A stretch of 64,000 bases of DNA, from NCBI GenBank assembly GCA_026162565.1, contig JAOEIQ010000005.1, positions 1 through 64,000 of the forward strand, in the 5' to 3' direction. The number at the start of each line of letters is the position of its first letter. The stretch's first letter is position 1. Under the pieces are notes generated by a model that was not told the DNA's origin, did no database searches, and saw only the letters and a list, made by a program, of their open reading frames with translations. This DNA comes from Flavobacteriaceae bacterium NBU2973. Its GTDB lineage: Bacteria > Bacteroidota > Bacteroidia > Flavobacteriales > Flavobacteriaceae. The translations under genes were made by a program, and so were the position numbers. Of the stretch, positions 27,609-36,374 are shown one piece after another.

Positions 27609-29957
27609 ATGAATCGTTTCTCTTTTATTCTTCTAATAGTATGTAGTTACACCTTTGCTCAAGAAACTTCTCCCTTAAATATTGACTCAATATTAAAAAA
27701 TCATCACACAGCAAAAACTATTTCTCTACATATTCACACTAATAAAACAGTATATGTAAATGATGAAAAAATATGGTTTAGTATATATGCATTCGAAAAA
27801 GAAAGCTCTAAAATAACATTAGAAAATTTAAATATTGTTGTTCAAATTATTGATATTAAGAATACGATTATATCAAAATCACTTTTATACCTTGATCAAG
27901 GTACGGTAAATGGGAGTTTTACATTAAGTCCTAAAACCAATACTGGCAGTTATTTTATAAGAGCTTTTAAGGCTAGTAACTTATATACAAAATCATCAGA
28001 AATAATAACTAAACCTATTAAAATTATAAATCCTAATAACCCAGAAAATACACATGTAACAAACGAATTAGATATATCTTATGATGTACAAGTTTTACCT
28101 GAAGGTGGTCACCTTGTATCCAATATTAATAACACATGTGGTATAAAAATTATAAATCAAAAAGGAAAAGGTGTTCAATTTAATAATCTTACTCTTTTAG
28201 ATGAAACAGGGAAACTCGTAAAAACTAACATTTCTACCAACAAATTAGGAATGGGAAAATTTTCTTTTTTACCAAGGCAAGGAATAAAATATAAGATAGT
28301 TAGTTCTGACAATTCTATTTCTACTGAATTACCTCTATCAAAACAAAATGGTGTTGCATTCAAACTGGAGCAAGATTTTAAAACTGGTAATCTTCAAATA
28401 GAGATAACAACCAACAAACACTCTTTACCATACTTTAGTGATCAAGATATTACAATTTCTATACATAAAGAAAGCTTATCTCATACTTACACTACTAAAT
28501 TTGAAAAAGGATTCCACAAAATGATTTTAAATATACCCAATAAAAAATTATTTCCTGGAACGAATATCATTACTGTTTTCGATGAATTTTCACAACCAAT
28601 TTGCGAGCGTTTATTTTTTAATTTTCAAAGCATTAATAGCAATAGTTCTATTATTACAACCTCATTAAAAGTTAAAGACACTCTCTCATATAGAATAATT
28701 AACAAGGTAAATAGTAAGCCTATTGGTACGAATACTAGTATTTCAGTTTTACCTGTAAAAACAAAGGCTAACAATTATAAAGGTAATTTATTGGCATCTA
28801 TTTATCTACAACCTTTCTTAACTGGAAGTATTGAAAACCCTGGTTACTATTTTGAAAAGAATAATAACCAAAAACGATTTGAAATAGACTTATTAATGTT
28901 AAATCAAGGCTGGAGTAAATACAATTGGAATTATATACTTAATAATAAATCTAAAGACACTATTACAAGTAATTCTGGAGTAACTATAGAAGGTTATGTA
29001 GTTCCCTTAAATAAAAATAAAATTGTAAATAAAGTTTTACTCTATTCAAAAGACAATACAACTATTCAAATTGCAGATTTAAAACATGACAATACTTTTT
29101 TATTAGAAAATCTAGTATTTGAATCTGGATCTCAATTCGAATTTTCTGCTATTGATGAAAAAGGTAAGCCAATTAAAGCTAATTTCTTTTTTACAACAAA
29201 TCCTCTTGCAAAAATATTAGACTCAAAATTTAAAATAAGTAATTACAATCCTTTTGATAACTCTAGTTTGGATATAAAAAAATCTTTAAACGAATTTGAG
29301 GGAGAGGTTCTTGACGAGGTTGTTATTAAAGCAAATAAATTAAAGTTTAATAAGTTTACTAGAGATCGTTACGGCATAGTTGTAGACTCTAGCTTATATG
29401 GTTATGGAACAATTGGCAATTACTTTAAAGCTAAAGAAGGTTTAACGACAAGACTAGTTGTCGGTGATGTTAGATTACCTCAAGGTTTATTTTATTTTTA
29501 TAGAACAACTGGTGAAATGGCAGTTTTTATTGTTGATGGAAAATTAGGAACTCCAACAAATGGCTTATTAGATATCTCAATGAAACATGTTATTGAAATG
29601 TATCATGGAGGAAGAAGTGATTTTGGTTTTAGAAGAAGTCATGTAATTTTTACTGACGGAAAGGGTTTTGAACTCCCAGAAAATCAACAGACTTCTAAAA
29701 AGTTTACTTTAAATAATGGTTTTACTTTTGAAAAAGAAGTGTACAAACCAGAGTATATAGATTACGAAAGTATCAGCTATCAAAATTTCGGTGCCGTATC
29801 ATGGCATTATAGTGTAGTCTCAAATGCTGAAAACTATAGCAACATAACTCTGACGAATCCTGGAAAACACGATTTATTATTCTATATAGAAGGTTATACT
29901 GAAGACGGAGACCCTTTCTCCACAATAACTTCTGTGGTTGAAACCTCTAATAATTAA
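27609..29957 (+). CDS. MG2/carboxypeptidase-like envelope protein with TonB-plug-like domain
   Basis: 782 residues with a signal peptide (ending CSYTFAQ). The segment after it (SLHIHTNKTVYVNDEKIWFSIYAF) is the macroglobulin MG2-like start seen in a large Bacteroidota family. Several beta domains follow, then from about residue 555 EVLDEVVIKANKLKFNK and VAVFIVDGKLG-like MAVFIVDGKLGTPTNGLLDI resemble the N-terminal plug of TonB-dependent receptors, but there is no room for a 22-stranded barrel. It is therefore probably periplasmic or an outer-membrane partner, not a transporter. Its 3' end overlaps the convergent lipoprotein gene by 11 bases. Function is unknown. Confidence 0.75.
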   Translation: MNRFSFILLIVCSYTFAQETSPLNIDSILKNHHTAKTISLHIHTNKTVYVNDEKIWFSIYAFEKESSKITLENLNIVVQIIDIKNTIISKSLLYLDQGTVNGSFTLSPKTNTGSYFIRAFKASNLYTKSSEIITKPIKIINPNNPENTHVTNELDISYDVQVLPEGGHLVSNINNTCGIKIINQKGKGVQFNNLTLLDETGKLVKTNISTNKLGMGKFSFLPRQGIKYKIVSSDNSISTELPLSKQNGVAFKLEQDFKTGNLQIEITTNKHSLPYFSDQDITISIHKESLSHTYTTKFEKGFHKMILNIPNKKLFPGTNIITVFDEFSQPICERLFFNFQSINSNSSIITTSLKVKDTLSYRIINKVNSKPIGTNTSISVLPVKTKANNYKGNLLASIYLQPFLTGSIENPGYYFEKNNNQKRFEIDLLMLNQGWSKYNWNYILNNKSKDTITSNSGVTIEGYVVPLNKNKIVNKVLLYSKDNTTIQIADLKHDNTFLLENLVFESGSQFEFSAIDEKGKPIKANFFFTTNPLAKILDSKFKISNYNPFDNSSLDIKKSLNEFEGEVLDEVVIKANKLKFNKFTRDRYGIVVDSSLYGYGTIGNYFKAKEGLTTRLVVGDVRLPQGLFYFYRTTGEMAVFIVDGKLGTPTNGLLDISMKHVIEMYHGGRSDFGFRRSHVIFTDGKGFELPENQQTSKKFTLNNGFTFEKEVYKPEYIDYESISYQNFGAVSWHYSVVSNAENYSNITLTNPGKHDLLFYIEGYTEDGDPFSTITSVVETSNN

Positions 29958-30711
29958 CTAAATAATTTGAATAAAAATACTCGGCTCTTAAATAGGTTTT
30001 ATTTCCATCCTTGTCTAGTCTGTAGCTTTTGCGGTGTGCATTAAAAATAAAATCTGAACTACTATCATAAGTCAGGTTTTCAACCCAACTAGTGTGGTCT
30101 TTTAACACGACTTTATTAGCTAAAATTAAAAAGGATTCTTTATCGATTACATAATACCACTTATCAGCATCAGGTTTATCTCCTTTATAAGAAACCGAAA
30201 CCACATAACAATCTTTACTATTAATAATAGTATCGTTTTCTCTAGTTAAAATAACCTCATCTCTCAATAAATCGAAAGGCTGCTTTATAACAAACTCTGA
30301 AGCAAAAAAAGCACGCTCTGCATTTTCTATAGCCACAGGAGAATTAATAGTTGAATCATTCTCTATCTTAAAAATCTTATTATCTTCATAAATAATCATA
30401 TGCGACTTATCATTTTCTCCCCATTCAATCTTTCCGAAATCATCTTGAAATTGAAATAATTGAAATTGATCTGTTTTGCGTTCTAAATCACCATTTTCTA
30501 AAAAAAGAGTCACTTGTTTATCAAAGCTTAGTTGATCAATGTTTCTCCAATTTTCCAGCCCTCCATAAACCTCAAGTGTTTGCTCAATTATTGTGTTAGC
30601 AATTAGCCTTTCCCCTTGACAAGACCAAAAAAACAAACTTAACACAACAAAAAAACCGAAGCCCTTGACTTCGGTTTTATATAATTTAGTTCTTTTTTTC
30701 TCCGCCTTCAT
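29947..30711 (-). CDS. Lipoprotein, DUF6503-like
   Basis: Up to 254 residues. A lipobox (FFVVLSLFFWSC, Cys31 from the ATG at 30711) makes it a lipoprotein. The mature part (LEVYGGLENWRNIDQLSFDKQVTLFLENG..., DKWYYVIDKESFLILANKVV) resembles DUF6503-type or LolA-fold periplasmic proteins that bind hydrophobic ligands; I am not certain. The only upstream ATG overlaps the preceding HMA gene by 26 bases, and codons 12-20 form a strong intrinsic-terminator hairpin (30652-30678). No other ATG exists before the lipobox, so either this start is real or a GTG at about codon 24 is used. Confidence 0.7.
   Translation of the reverse strand: MKAEKKRTKLYKTEVKGFGFFVVLSLFFWSCQGERLIANTIIEQTLEVYGGLENWRNIDQLSFDKQVTLFLENGDLERKTDQFQLFQFQDDFGKIEWGENDKSHMIIYEDNKIFKIENDSTINSPVAIENAERAFFASEFVIKQPFDLLRDEVILTRENDTIINSKDCYVVSVSYKGDKPDADKWYYVIDKESFLILANKVVLKDHTSWVENLTYDSSSDFIFNAHRKSYRLDKDGNKTYLRAEYFYSNYLVNY
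30649..30678 (-). terminator. Intrinsic terminator inside the lipoprotein 5' coding region
   Basis: Perfect 10-bp stem AAAACCGAAG (30652-30661) with CTTCGGTTTT (30669-30678), 7-base loop, and seven T on the minus strand. It lies 8 bases after the HMA stop codon but within the first codons of the lipoprotein frame, so it is either a terminator for the metal cluster or an attenuator. Confidence 0.7.
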
Positions 30712-31054
30712 GATCTGCTTTTATATCTTCATCACGATATTTACAACATGGATGAACAGAGTTATACGCTTCATCTGTTGCTGTCATTTCTTGCGTATCA
30801 TGACCAACAGCAATAATATTCTTCTGTATGGTTTCTAAATTGGCCTTACGTTCATCATAAATTAATTTTAATTCATGAGTTTTAATATCCCAATTAGCAG
30901 ACTTTACACCTTTTGTTCTAATAGCTGCTTTTTCAATGCGTTCTTTACACATCATACAAACACCATCTACTTCTAAAGAAGCTTTTGCATTTTTGTTTTG
31001 AGCAAATACTGTAACCGTTAAAAAAAGCATGGCTATTGTTAGTATATTTTTCAT
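30686..31054 (-). CDS. Periplasmic heavy-metal-associated (HMA) domain protein
   Basis: 122 residues with a signal peptide (ending VTVFAQ). The mature part is an HMA/CopZ-like ferredoxin fold with the metal site CMMC (in VDGVCMMCKERIEKA, about residues 33-36). A second cysteine pair (HPCCKYRDED) sits near a His/Asp/Glu/Lys-rich tail. It is thought to bind a soft metal such as copper in the periplasm. It follows the TonB receptor gene by 10 bases, and an intrinsic terminator lies just past its stop. Confidence 0.88.
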   Translation of the reverse strand: MKNILTIAMLFLTVTVFAQNKNAKASLEVDGVCMMCKERIEKAAIRTKGVKSANWDIKTHELKLIYDERKANLETIQKNIIAVGHDTQEMTATDEAYNSVHPCCKYRDEDIKADHEGGEKKN

Positions 31055-31064
31055 TGTAATAAGT

Positions 31065-33299
31065 TTAATTTAGTTTATATCGTAATCCTGTATAATACAT
31101 GCTACCAAAAATTGGACCATATACAAAGGTAGTATCAAAATTCGCTCCAAACGGATTATCTGCTCCTAAAATTGGGTTACTTTGCCTTACATTCGTTAAA
31201 TTTTCACCTCCTAAATATACTTCAAATTTTGGAGAAAACACCTTTGTGATTTGAGCATTTAGCGTTGCAACTGTTGGTGATTCATTTGGCAATTGAAATT
31301 CTGAAGGACTATTTATAGTTGAAGCAAAACGTTGCTCACTTAACCAATTATAGGTTAGATCAAATTTCCATTGCGCTTGTTTTTCAGTTTTATTTGTTTC
31401 ATATGAAGCATTTGCAAACAAACGATGATTTGGAGTTAACGGCTTGGTCTTTTTTCCAGATAAATACTCGGTTTGCACATCGTAATACTTGTAAGCCGTT
31501 CGCAAGTCAAAACCTTCAAAAGCATTATAATTAAACTCTGCTTGAAAACTATTGGCGTAACTATCACCTTCTAAATTATAAAAATTCAACTCTTGAGAAT
31601 TCTCATAATCTACTACTACTTGGTTTTGAAAATCTGTTCTGTAAAAATCAAGAGTGATATCTGCTTTTCTTCCAAACAGATTAAATCCTTGCAAATAGGA
31701 CACTCCGTAATTCCAGGCTATTTCTGGATCTAATCCATAAATTTCACCATTTGTATTTAATATATTAATAGAACGAGATGTTGCAAATATTTGTTGGTTT
31801 TCTGCAAAAATGTTAGCGCTTCTAATACCTCTTCCAATTGAGGCTCTTAAAGCTGACTTCTCCCAAGGCGTGTAACGTAAATGCAAACGCGGTGTGATAA
31901 ATTCACCCAGCAAATTATGTGTATCAAACCGCAAGCCTGCTGTAAGTGTTAATTTATCTAAATCGTCATAAGCGTATTCAAAAAAGCCTCCAAAAGAGCG
32001 TTCGCTTCTTTCAAAATCTGTTGCTAAAGCTATTTCATCGTAATGATCGTATGTAAAACTTAAACCTGTTTTTATTTTATGTCTAGAATCACTGATAATA
32101 GAATTGTAAATTATATTAGAGTATACACTGTTGTGCCTTATATCATATTGGTTTAAACCAAAATACGATTCTTGATTATGATTGCTATAAGCTAATTGCA
32201 AACCAATACTTTGCCAAGGTATTTCTGGGTTTACATATCCTAATTTTGTTGATAGCTCAAAACGCTCTGTATCCACCTCACTTCCCCAATTATTGGTAGT
32301 TAGTTTATCTCTATCAGGATCAAAATCTACTTGACCTGATTGATTATTATCATTTAAATATCGCACATTAATAAAACTAACTAATCCCTTTTCAGGATTT
32401 GTATACTGCCAACGATTCATAACATTAATTTGCTTTTTTAATGGTACATCTAAAAACGAATCGTTATTTCTATCAAACTTACTATCTCTTAAGTTTCCGT
32501 GAATATACAATCCTGTAAACCATTTATCATTAACTTTAGTATTAATATGTGTATTCAGCTCTAATCGACCATTAACAGAAGCGTATGCATTAACAAATAG
32601 CTTATCATCTGTAGAAGGTTTTTGTAGTTCTGCATTAATTTGTCCTGCAATACTTTCAAAACCATTTATTACGCTTCCTGCACCTTTAGTAATTTGAATA
32701 CTCTCTACCCAAGTTCCAGGTATAAAACTCAAACCATAAGCTTGTGATGCTCCTCTAACAGATGGAATGTTTTCAGTAGCTATTAAAATATAAGGACTGG
32801 AAAGACCCAACATTTTTATTTGTTTTGTTCCGGTTACCGCATCAGAAAAGTTAACATCTATTGATGGATTGGTTTCAAAACTCTCACTTAAATTACAACA
32901 AGCAGCTTTAAGTAATTCGGCGCTACTTACAATTTGAACATTCTCTGCTTTTAAATAGGATTTAGCAGTTGATTGTTTTCTTGAAGTAACTGTTACGGCA
33001 TCTAAATCACTGGTTGATCGTAACCAATGCTCAATCTTTTTATTACTAGTAATTTCTAAAGTATCCGTTTTAAAACCAACATAACTAATTACTAATTTTT
33101 TATAATTAGATGAATACGGAATTGTGAAATTACCATCAAAATCTGTTGTAGTTCCTATAGAAGTATCTAACCAATAAACATTAGCTCCTAAAAGACCAAT
33201 TTTTTCATTTTTTTCATTTGCCTCTAATATGACTCCTTCTAAATTTGATTGTGAAAAAGTAACTAATGGAAGCAATACTATATATAATAAATTCTTCAT
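31065..33299 (-). CDS. TonB-dependent receptor, metal-cluster associated
   Basis: 744 residues. Signal peptide, then a carboxypeptidase-regulatory-like domain (VILEANEKNEKIGLLGANVYWLDTSIGTTTDFDGNF), a plug (about 100-220, with ILIATENIPSVRGASQAYGL and ITKGAGSVINGFESIAGQI) and a 22-stranded barrel ending GSMYYTGLRYKLN. At the start of the plug is a notable Cys-Cys pair (LLKAACCNLSESFETNPS). It imports a ligand through the outer membrane using TonB energy. Because HMA proteins flank it on both sides, a metal or metal complex such as copper is a reasonable guess; siderophores are not excluded. Confidence 0.9.
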   Translation of the reverse strand: MKNLLYIVLLPLVTFSQSNLEGVILEANEKNEKIGLLGANVYWLDTSIGTTTDFDGNFTIPYSSNYKKLVISYVGFKTDTLEITSNKKIEHWLRSTSDLDAVTVTSRKQSTAKSYLKAENVQIVSSAELLKAACCNLSESFETNPSIDVNFSDAVTGTKQIKMLGLSSPYILIATENIPSVRGASQAYGLSFIPGTWVESIQITKGAGSVINGFESIAGQINAELQKPSTDDKLFVNAYASVNGRLELNTHINTKVNDKWFTGLYIHGNLRDSKFDRNNDSFLDVPLKKQINVMNRWQYTNPEKGLVSFINVRYLNDNNQSGQVDFDPDRDKLTTNNWGSEVDTERFELSTKLGYVNPEIPWQSIGLQLAYSNHNQESYFGLNQYDIRHNSVYSNIIYNSIISDSRHKIKTGLSFTYDHYDEIALATDFERSERSFGGFFEYAYDDLDKLTLTAGLRFDTHNLLGEFITPRLHLRYTPWEKSALRASIGRGIRSANIFAENQQIFATSRSINILNTNGEIYGLDPEIAWNYGVSYLQGFNLFGRKADITLDFYRTDFQNQVVVDYENSQELNFYNLEGDSYANSFQAEFNYNAFEGFDLRTAYKYYDVQTEYLSGKKTKPLTPNHRLFANASYETNKTEKQAQWKFDLTYNWLSEQRFASTINSPSEFQLPNESPTVATLNAQITKVFSPKFEVYLGGENLTNVRQSNPILGADNPFGANFDTTFVYGPIFGSMYYTGLRYKLN

Positions 33300-33341
33300 C
33301 TTATGCTCACGAAAGTGAGTGTCTTTTTAATTTATGTTTTA

Positions 33342-34070
33342 TTAATAAATATTGAATAACATTATCATTGCCATAATCAGCATAATGCTATTTTCAATAA
33401 ATGTGGCTTTTGTCATAGGCAACTTTAAAGCTGTTCCTAGACATGCACACTGAATAGTTTTTTTGTTTAAAAGTGTTTGTGTTACACCAATTGTTGTAAT
33501 ACCTAAAATAACTACTGTTACGATTAAAGCTAATGGAATTTGAATGCGCATTATAAACAATAATCCAAGCGCAACTTCAATAAAAGGATACATAAACCCA
33601 TAAACAGGAATTGTTTTAGCTAATGGATCATACATTTTAAACGATTCTGGAAACCCTTTTAAATCTAACAGCTTGAAAAAGCTAAAAACTATATAGAATA
33701 GGCCCATAAAATCTAGCATGAAATTATTCCAACTCCACCCAGCATAATTCAACAATACAGACGCAATTGTGATATATCCAAAAATTAAAAACAAAGGATA
33801 TAATTGCTGTAATTCTGTTTTTGAGTTTTCTTCAACTTCTGGTGAAGTCTTAAAAATATTAGTTTGCTCTTTTGTAACAATCGAATACTTTTTTGGTAAT
33901 ACTTCTCGAAAAGTTTTAATAGGAATGTGATGAGTCATTTTTATATTGACTATCGAAGATTCTAAATCTATAGAAACTTCTTCCACTCCATTTACAGTTA
34001 TAATTGCTTTCTCAACTGAAGCTTTACAACCATTACAGGTCATGCCAGAAACCAAATATGTATGTGTCAT
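33342..34070 (-). CDS. HMA domain fused to MauE/DoxX-like membrane domain
   Basis: 242 residues. Residues 1-66 form an HMA domain with the site GMTCNGC (Cys12 and Cys15). A short linker leads to four transmembrane helices (about 93-110, 117-135, 156-190 and 218-240) of the MauE/DoxX type, with a CACLG pair after the third helix that resembles the redox CxC of MauE. It probably moves metal or electrons across the inner membrane to or from the periplasmic HMA protein. It is the second gene of the cluster and is followed after 42 bases by the TonB receptor. Confidence 0.85.
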   Translation of the reverse strand: MTHTYLVSGMTCNGCKASVEKAIITVNGVEEVSIDLESSIVNIKMTHHIPIKTFREVLPKKYSIVTKEQTNIFKTSPEVEENSKTELQQLYPLFLIFGYITIASVLLNYAGWSWNNFMLDFMGLFYIVFSFFKLLDLKGFPESFKMYDPLAKTIPVYGFMYPFIEVALGLLFIMRIQIPLALIVTVVILGITTIGVTQTLLNKKTIQCACLGTALKLPMTKATFIENSIMLIMAMIMLFNIY

Positions 34071-34150
34071 TTTTTTGTATTAAAAATTAGTGTTTTGTCA
34101 AAATAAATTGACATGAACTTTTGTGTTTAAAACACAGAATTTTTAATACA

Positions 34151-34564
34151 TCAAATTAAGAAGACCTGATCCAATACCTGGATATCATAGACGAGGTTTG
34201 GAGGCGAGTAATTTTTATGAGGAATTACAAGTTGCGGCAATCCTTCAAAAAGATTTTTGTAGGATTGTAAATAAATGGTTAGAAATAATTGTTGATCTAA
34301 ACTTAAATCATCAAAAGATGTTTTTTGAAGTTCATCTTGACCTTTAATCAAATCTACTACATCTTTACAACATGGCTTTTTTGTGATCTTTTGAAGTCCA
34401 ATATCATTAGTTTCAGAAGCACATTTTTCTACTTCAGAAAATACAGAAACGTCTATTAGTGCATCTCCACAATAGTGTTTTTCTACAGTAAAAGACACAG
34501 TAGAAAATAGCACTAGAAACGCCATGCTCATAGAAAAAACTTTATTTATTACTTGTTTTATCAC
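34151..34564 (-). CDS. HYC_CC_PP family protein
   Basis: 137 residues with an N-terminal hydrophobic signal (MSMAFLVLFSTVSFTV). The three motifs that name the family are present: HYCGD (residue about 30), KPCCKD (about 64) and YSPPNL near the C-terminus (about 119). The family is found in Bacteroidota beside HMA and TonB genes, as here. Its His/Cys residues suggest metal binding at the periplasmic face. It is the first gene of the cluster, and the xrtF pair lies just upstream. Confidence 0.85.
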   Translation of the reverse strand: MIKQVINKVFSMSMAFLVLFSTVSFTVEKHYCGDALIDVSVFSEVEKCASETNDIGLQKITKKPCCKDVVDLIKGQDELQKTSFDDLSLDQQLFLTIYLQSYKNLFEGLPQLVIPHKNYSPPNLVYDIQVLDQVFLI

Positions 34565-34620
34565 AGTACAAAATTACAAAAAATTAAATTCTTAAGTGTT
34601 TTTTATAAAATGATTAACAC

Positions 34621-35049
34621 TCACTGCTTGAGCTTATAGTAATAAAAGGCTGGTAATAACACTAACAGACCTATTGGCTGGATTAAGAACCGACGAACAT
34701 TAAAAAATAAATAATAATCTTCTTGTCTTGGATTAATAACAAAATATAAATAGAAGAGAATTAAAATAATATAGGCTACACAAAATGAGAGCGCAGAAAA
34801 CTTGATGATACTTTTATCTTTAAAAAACAGATAGATAATTCCTAGAGATATTAAACTATTTAATAAATATCGCATTGTTGTAAATACTGTGAGCTTAAAA
34901 ATTTCTCTTCTAGGCGAATCTATATACAAATAATCATTTTGAAAAAACTGTAAATACGGATCGTAAAACAATTCGTTTTCAAAAACTCGAATCAATACAA
35001 GAAATCCAAACAAAACGAGTAGTAATATGCTTCTTATTGGATTAATCAT
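34621..35049 (-). CDS. Exosortase F system-associated membrane protein
   Basis: 142 residues from MINPIRSILLLVLFGF; the frame extends 34 codons upstream but that part lies inside xrtF, while the chosen ATG overlaps the xrtF stop by 8 bases (ATGATTAA), the usual arrangement. About four transmembrane helices, with conserved segments FYDPYLQFFQNDYLY and FNVRRFLIQPIGLLVLLPAFYYY. This matches the protein that accompanies XrtF throughout Flavobacteriaceae. Its role in XrtF action is unknown. Confidence 0.82.
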   Translation of the reverse strand: MINPIRSILLLVLFGFLVLIRVFENELFYDPYLQFFQNDYLYIDSPRREIFKLTVFTTMRYLLNSLISLGIIYLFFKDKSIIKFSALSFCVAYIILILFYLYFVINPRQEDYYLFFNVRRFLIQPIGLLVLLPAFYYYKLKQ

Positions 35050-35593
35050 GACTCTTATTAATTTTAGTAAACCTATTAACCCAAAACATCCATAGTATAA
35101 AAACCATTCCGTATATAATAACTGGAAAAATAACTGTATGTAAAATATCACGTCTCCAAGGATAATGATACAATCCTATAGACAGGATAACAATCCTAGC
35201 AAGATTAACAGCATATATTAAAACAACACCCGAAAGCGTATATAAAAAAGTTTGTTTAAAACGTCCAGCAAAAGCAATCATAAACGAGACAAACAAAATT
35301 ATAACACTTACAGAATTACATCCTTCAATAACTCTTGCTACATATTTATCATTAATAATAAGTTTCATTGAAGCTTCATCTGAATGCGCAATAGTTTGAG
35401 CCTGATAACCAAAATCATTTAGCAAATATTCTGTTTGATTTGCTACTAAATTCGTGATGTAGTCGGGATAATATTTAGAGCCATCTGAAAAATCTAAATA
35501 CAATTTATAGATAATTGATAATACAATATAAGCAAGTATAAAGGTAAGAATAAACCTAACTACTGTTTTGTATTTAATTAAAAGTGCTTTCAA
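35042..35593 (-). CDS. xrtF: Exosortase family protein XrtF
   Basis: 183 residues with five or six membrane helices. The catalytic triad of exosortases is visible: Cys92 in VIEGCNSVSVIILF, Arg133 in VNLARIVILSIG and His152 in RDILHTVIFPVII. Exosortases are transpeptidase-like enzymes that cut C-terminal sorting signals of exported proteins at the inner membrane. XrtF is a short, Flavobacteriaceae-specific type whose substrates are not well defined. It is followed with an 8-base overlap by its associated membrane protein and is divergent from the GAF gene. Confidence 0.92.
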   Translation of the reverse strand: MKALLIKYKTVVRFILTFILAYIVLSIIYKLYLDFSDGSKYYPDYITNLVANQTEYLLNDFGYQAQTIAHSDEASMKLIINDKYVARVIEGCNSVSVIILFVSFMIAFAGRFKQTFLYTLSGVVLIYAVNLARIVILSIGLYHYPWRRDILHTVIFPVIIYGMVFILWMFWVNRFTKINKSHD

Positions 35594-35682
35594 ATAAATT
35601 TATTAATTGGTTGTTAAATTTATATAAAATGTACGACCAAACTTTAAACGAATTAAATACTTTTACAAAAAAATAAATTATC

Positions 35683-36141
35683 ATGACTTTTGAAGTCCTA
35701 AAACCACAAGTTGACACTATAATTTCGAATACGAATTTAACGTTTGAAGAAAAACTTCTTGAAATATGTGTTTTATTAGAAAAACATGTAGACTATTATA
35801 ACTGGGTAGGTTTTTATTTTAAAAATGGCGATAAAGATGAACTAAAACTTGGCCCTTATGTTGGTGAGCCTACAGATCATACTATTATTCCTTTTGGAAA
35901 AGGTATATGCGGACAAGTAGCTATTAGTAATAAAAATTTTGTAGTTCCAGATGTAACTGCTCAAGATAATTATATAGCGTGTAGCATTACTGTAAAAGCA
36001 GAAATTGTAGTGCCAATTTTTGTTAATGAAGAAAATATTGGACAAATAGATATTGACTCTAACACTCCTGACCCTTTCTCTGATGAAGACGAGCGTTTTT
36101 TAGAATATGTTTGTTCAAAAGTCTCTAGTGTCTATTTGTAA
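35683..36141 (+). CDS. GAF-domain free methionine-(R)-sulfoxide reductase
   Basis: 152 residues, one GAF domain. The fRMsr pattern is present: WVGFYF, GKGICGQVA with Cys76, and NYIACSITVKAEIVVPIF with Cys100, plus GQIDIDSNTPDPFSDEDE. Cys76 and Cys100 match Cys84 and Cys118 of the E. coli enzyme; the intermediate Cys94 is not present, as in many relatives. It reduces free Met-R-sulfoxide in the cytoplasm. Monocistronic, divergent from xrtF. Confidence 0.88.
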   Translation: MTFEVLKPQVDTIISNTNLTFEEKLLEICVLLEKHVDYYNWVGFYFKNGDKDELKLGPYVGEPTDHTIIPFGKGICGQVAISNKNFVVPDVTAQDNYIACSITVKAEIVVPIFVNEENIGQIDIDSNTPDPFSDEDERFLEYVCSKVSSVYL

Positions 36142-36291
36142 ACTTCCCAAATACATGTTAACAACTTCTCTTTTTAGTTGAAAAACTCTAAAAAAATTTA
36201 ATAAAAAGACAGAGCAGATTAATTACATTTGATGGCTTAATAAAGCAAGCTATTTTTTTAGATAAAATAAAAAAATCCTTTGCATCATTAG

Positions 36292-36312
36292 ATCCTGAAA
36301 CAAGTTCAGGAT
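36292..36312. repeat. Palindrome ATCCTGAA-loop-TTCAGGAT
   Basis: Perfect 8-bp arms (36292-36299, 36305-36312) with a 5-base loop, followed by GACA so that the right flank reads GGATGACA. Similar GGAATGACA flanks occur at the palindrome near 49343. Lies in the spacer before purH. Confidence 0.5.
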
Positions 36313-36374
36313 GACAATTTTTAATGTTTTCTCGATCTATAATCGAGAAATTATTTTTTAATTACACAACTATA

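Noticed and set aside
33304-33321. CTCAC-GAAA-GTGAG hairpin just upstream of the TonB receptor
   Set aside because: Only 5 bp and without a T run on the transcribed strand; not enough for a terminator or a named regulatory element.
35050-35151. Longer start for the XrtF-associated protein
   Set aside because: The extra 34 codons lie wholly inside xrtF; the ATG overlapping the xrtF stop gives the normal family N-terminus.
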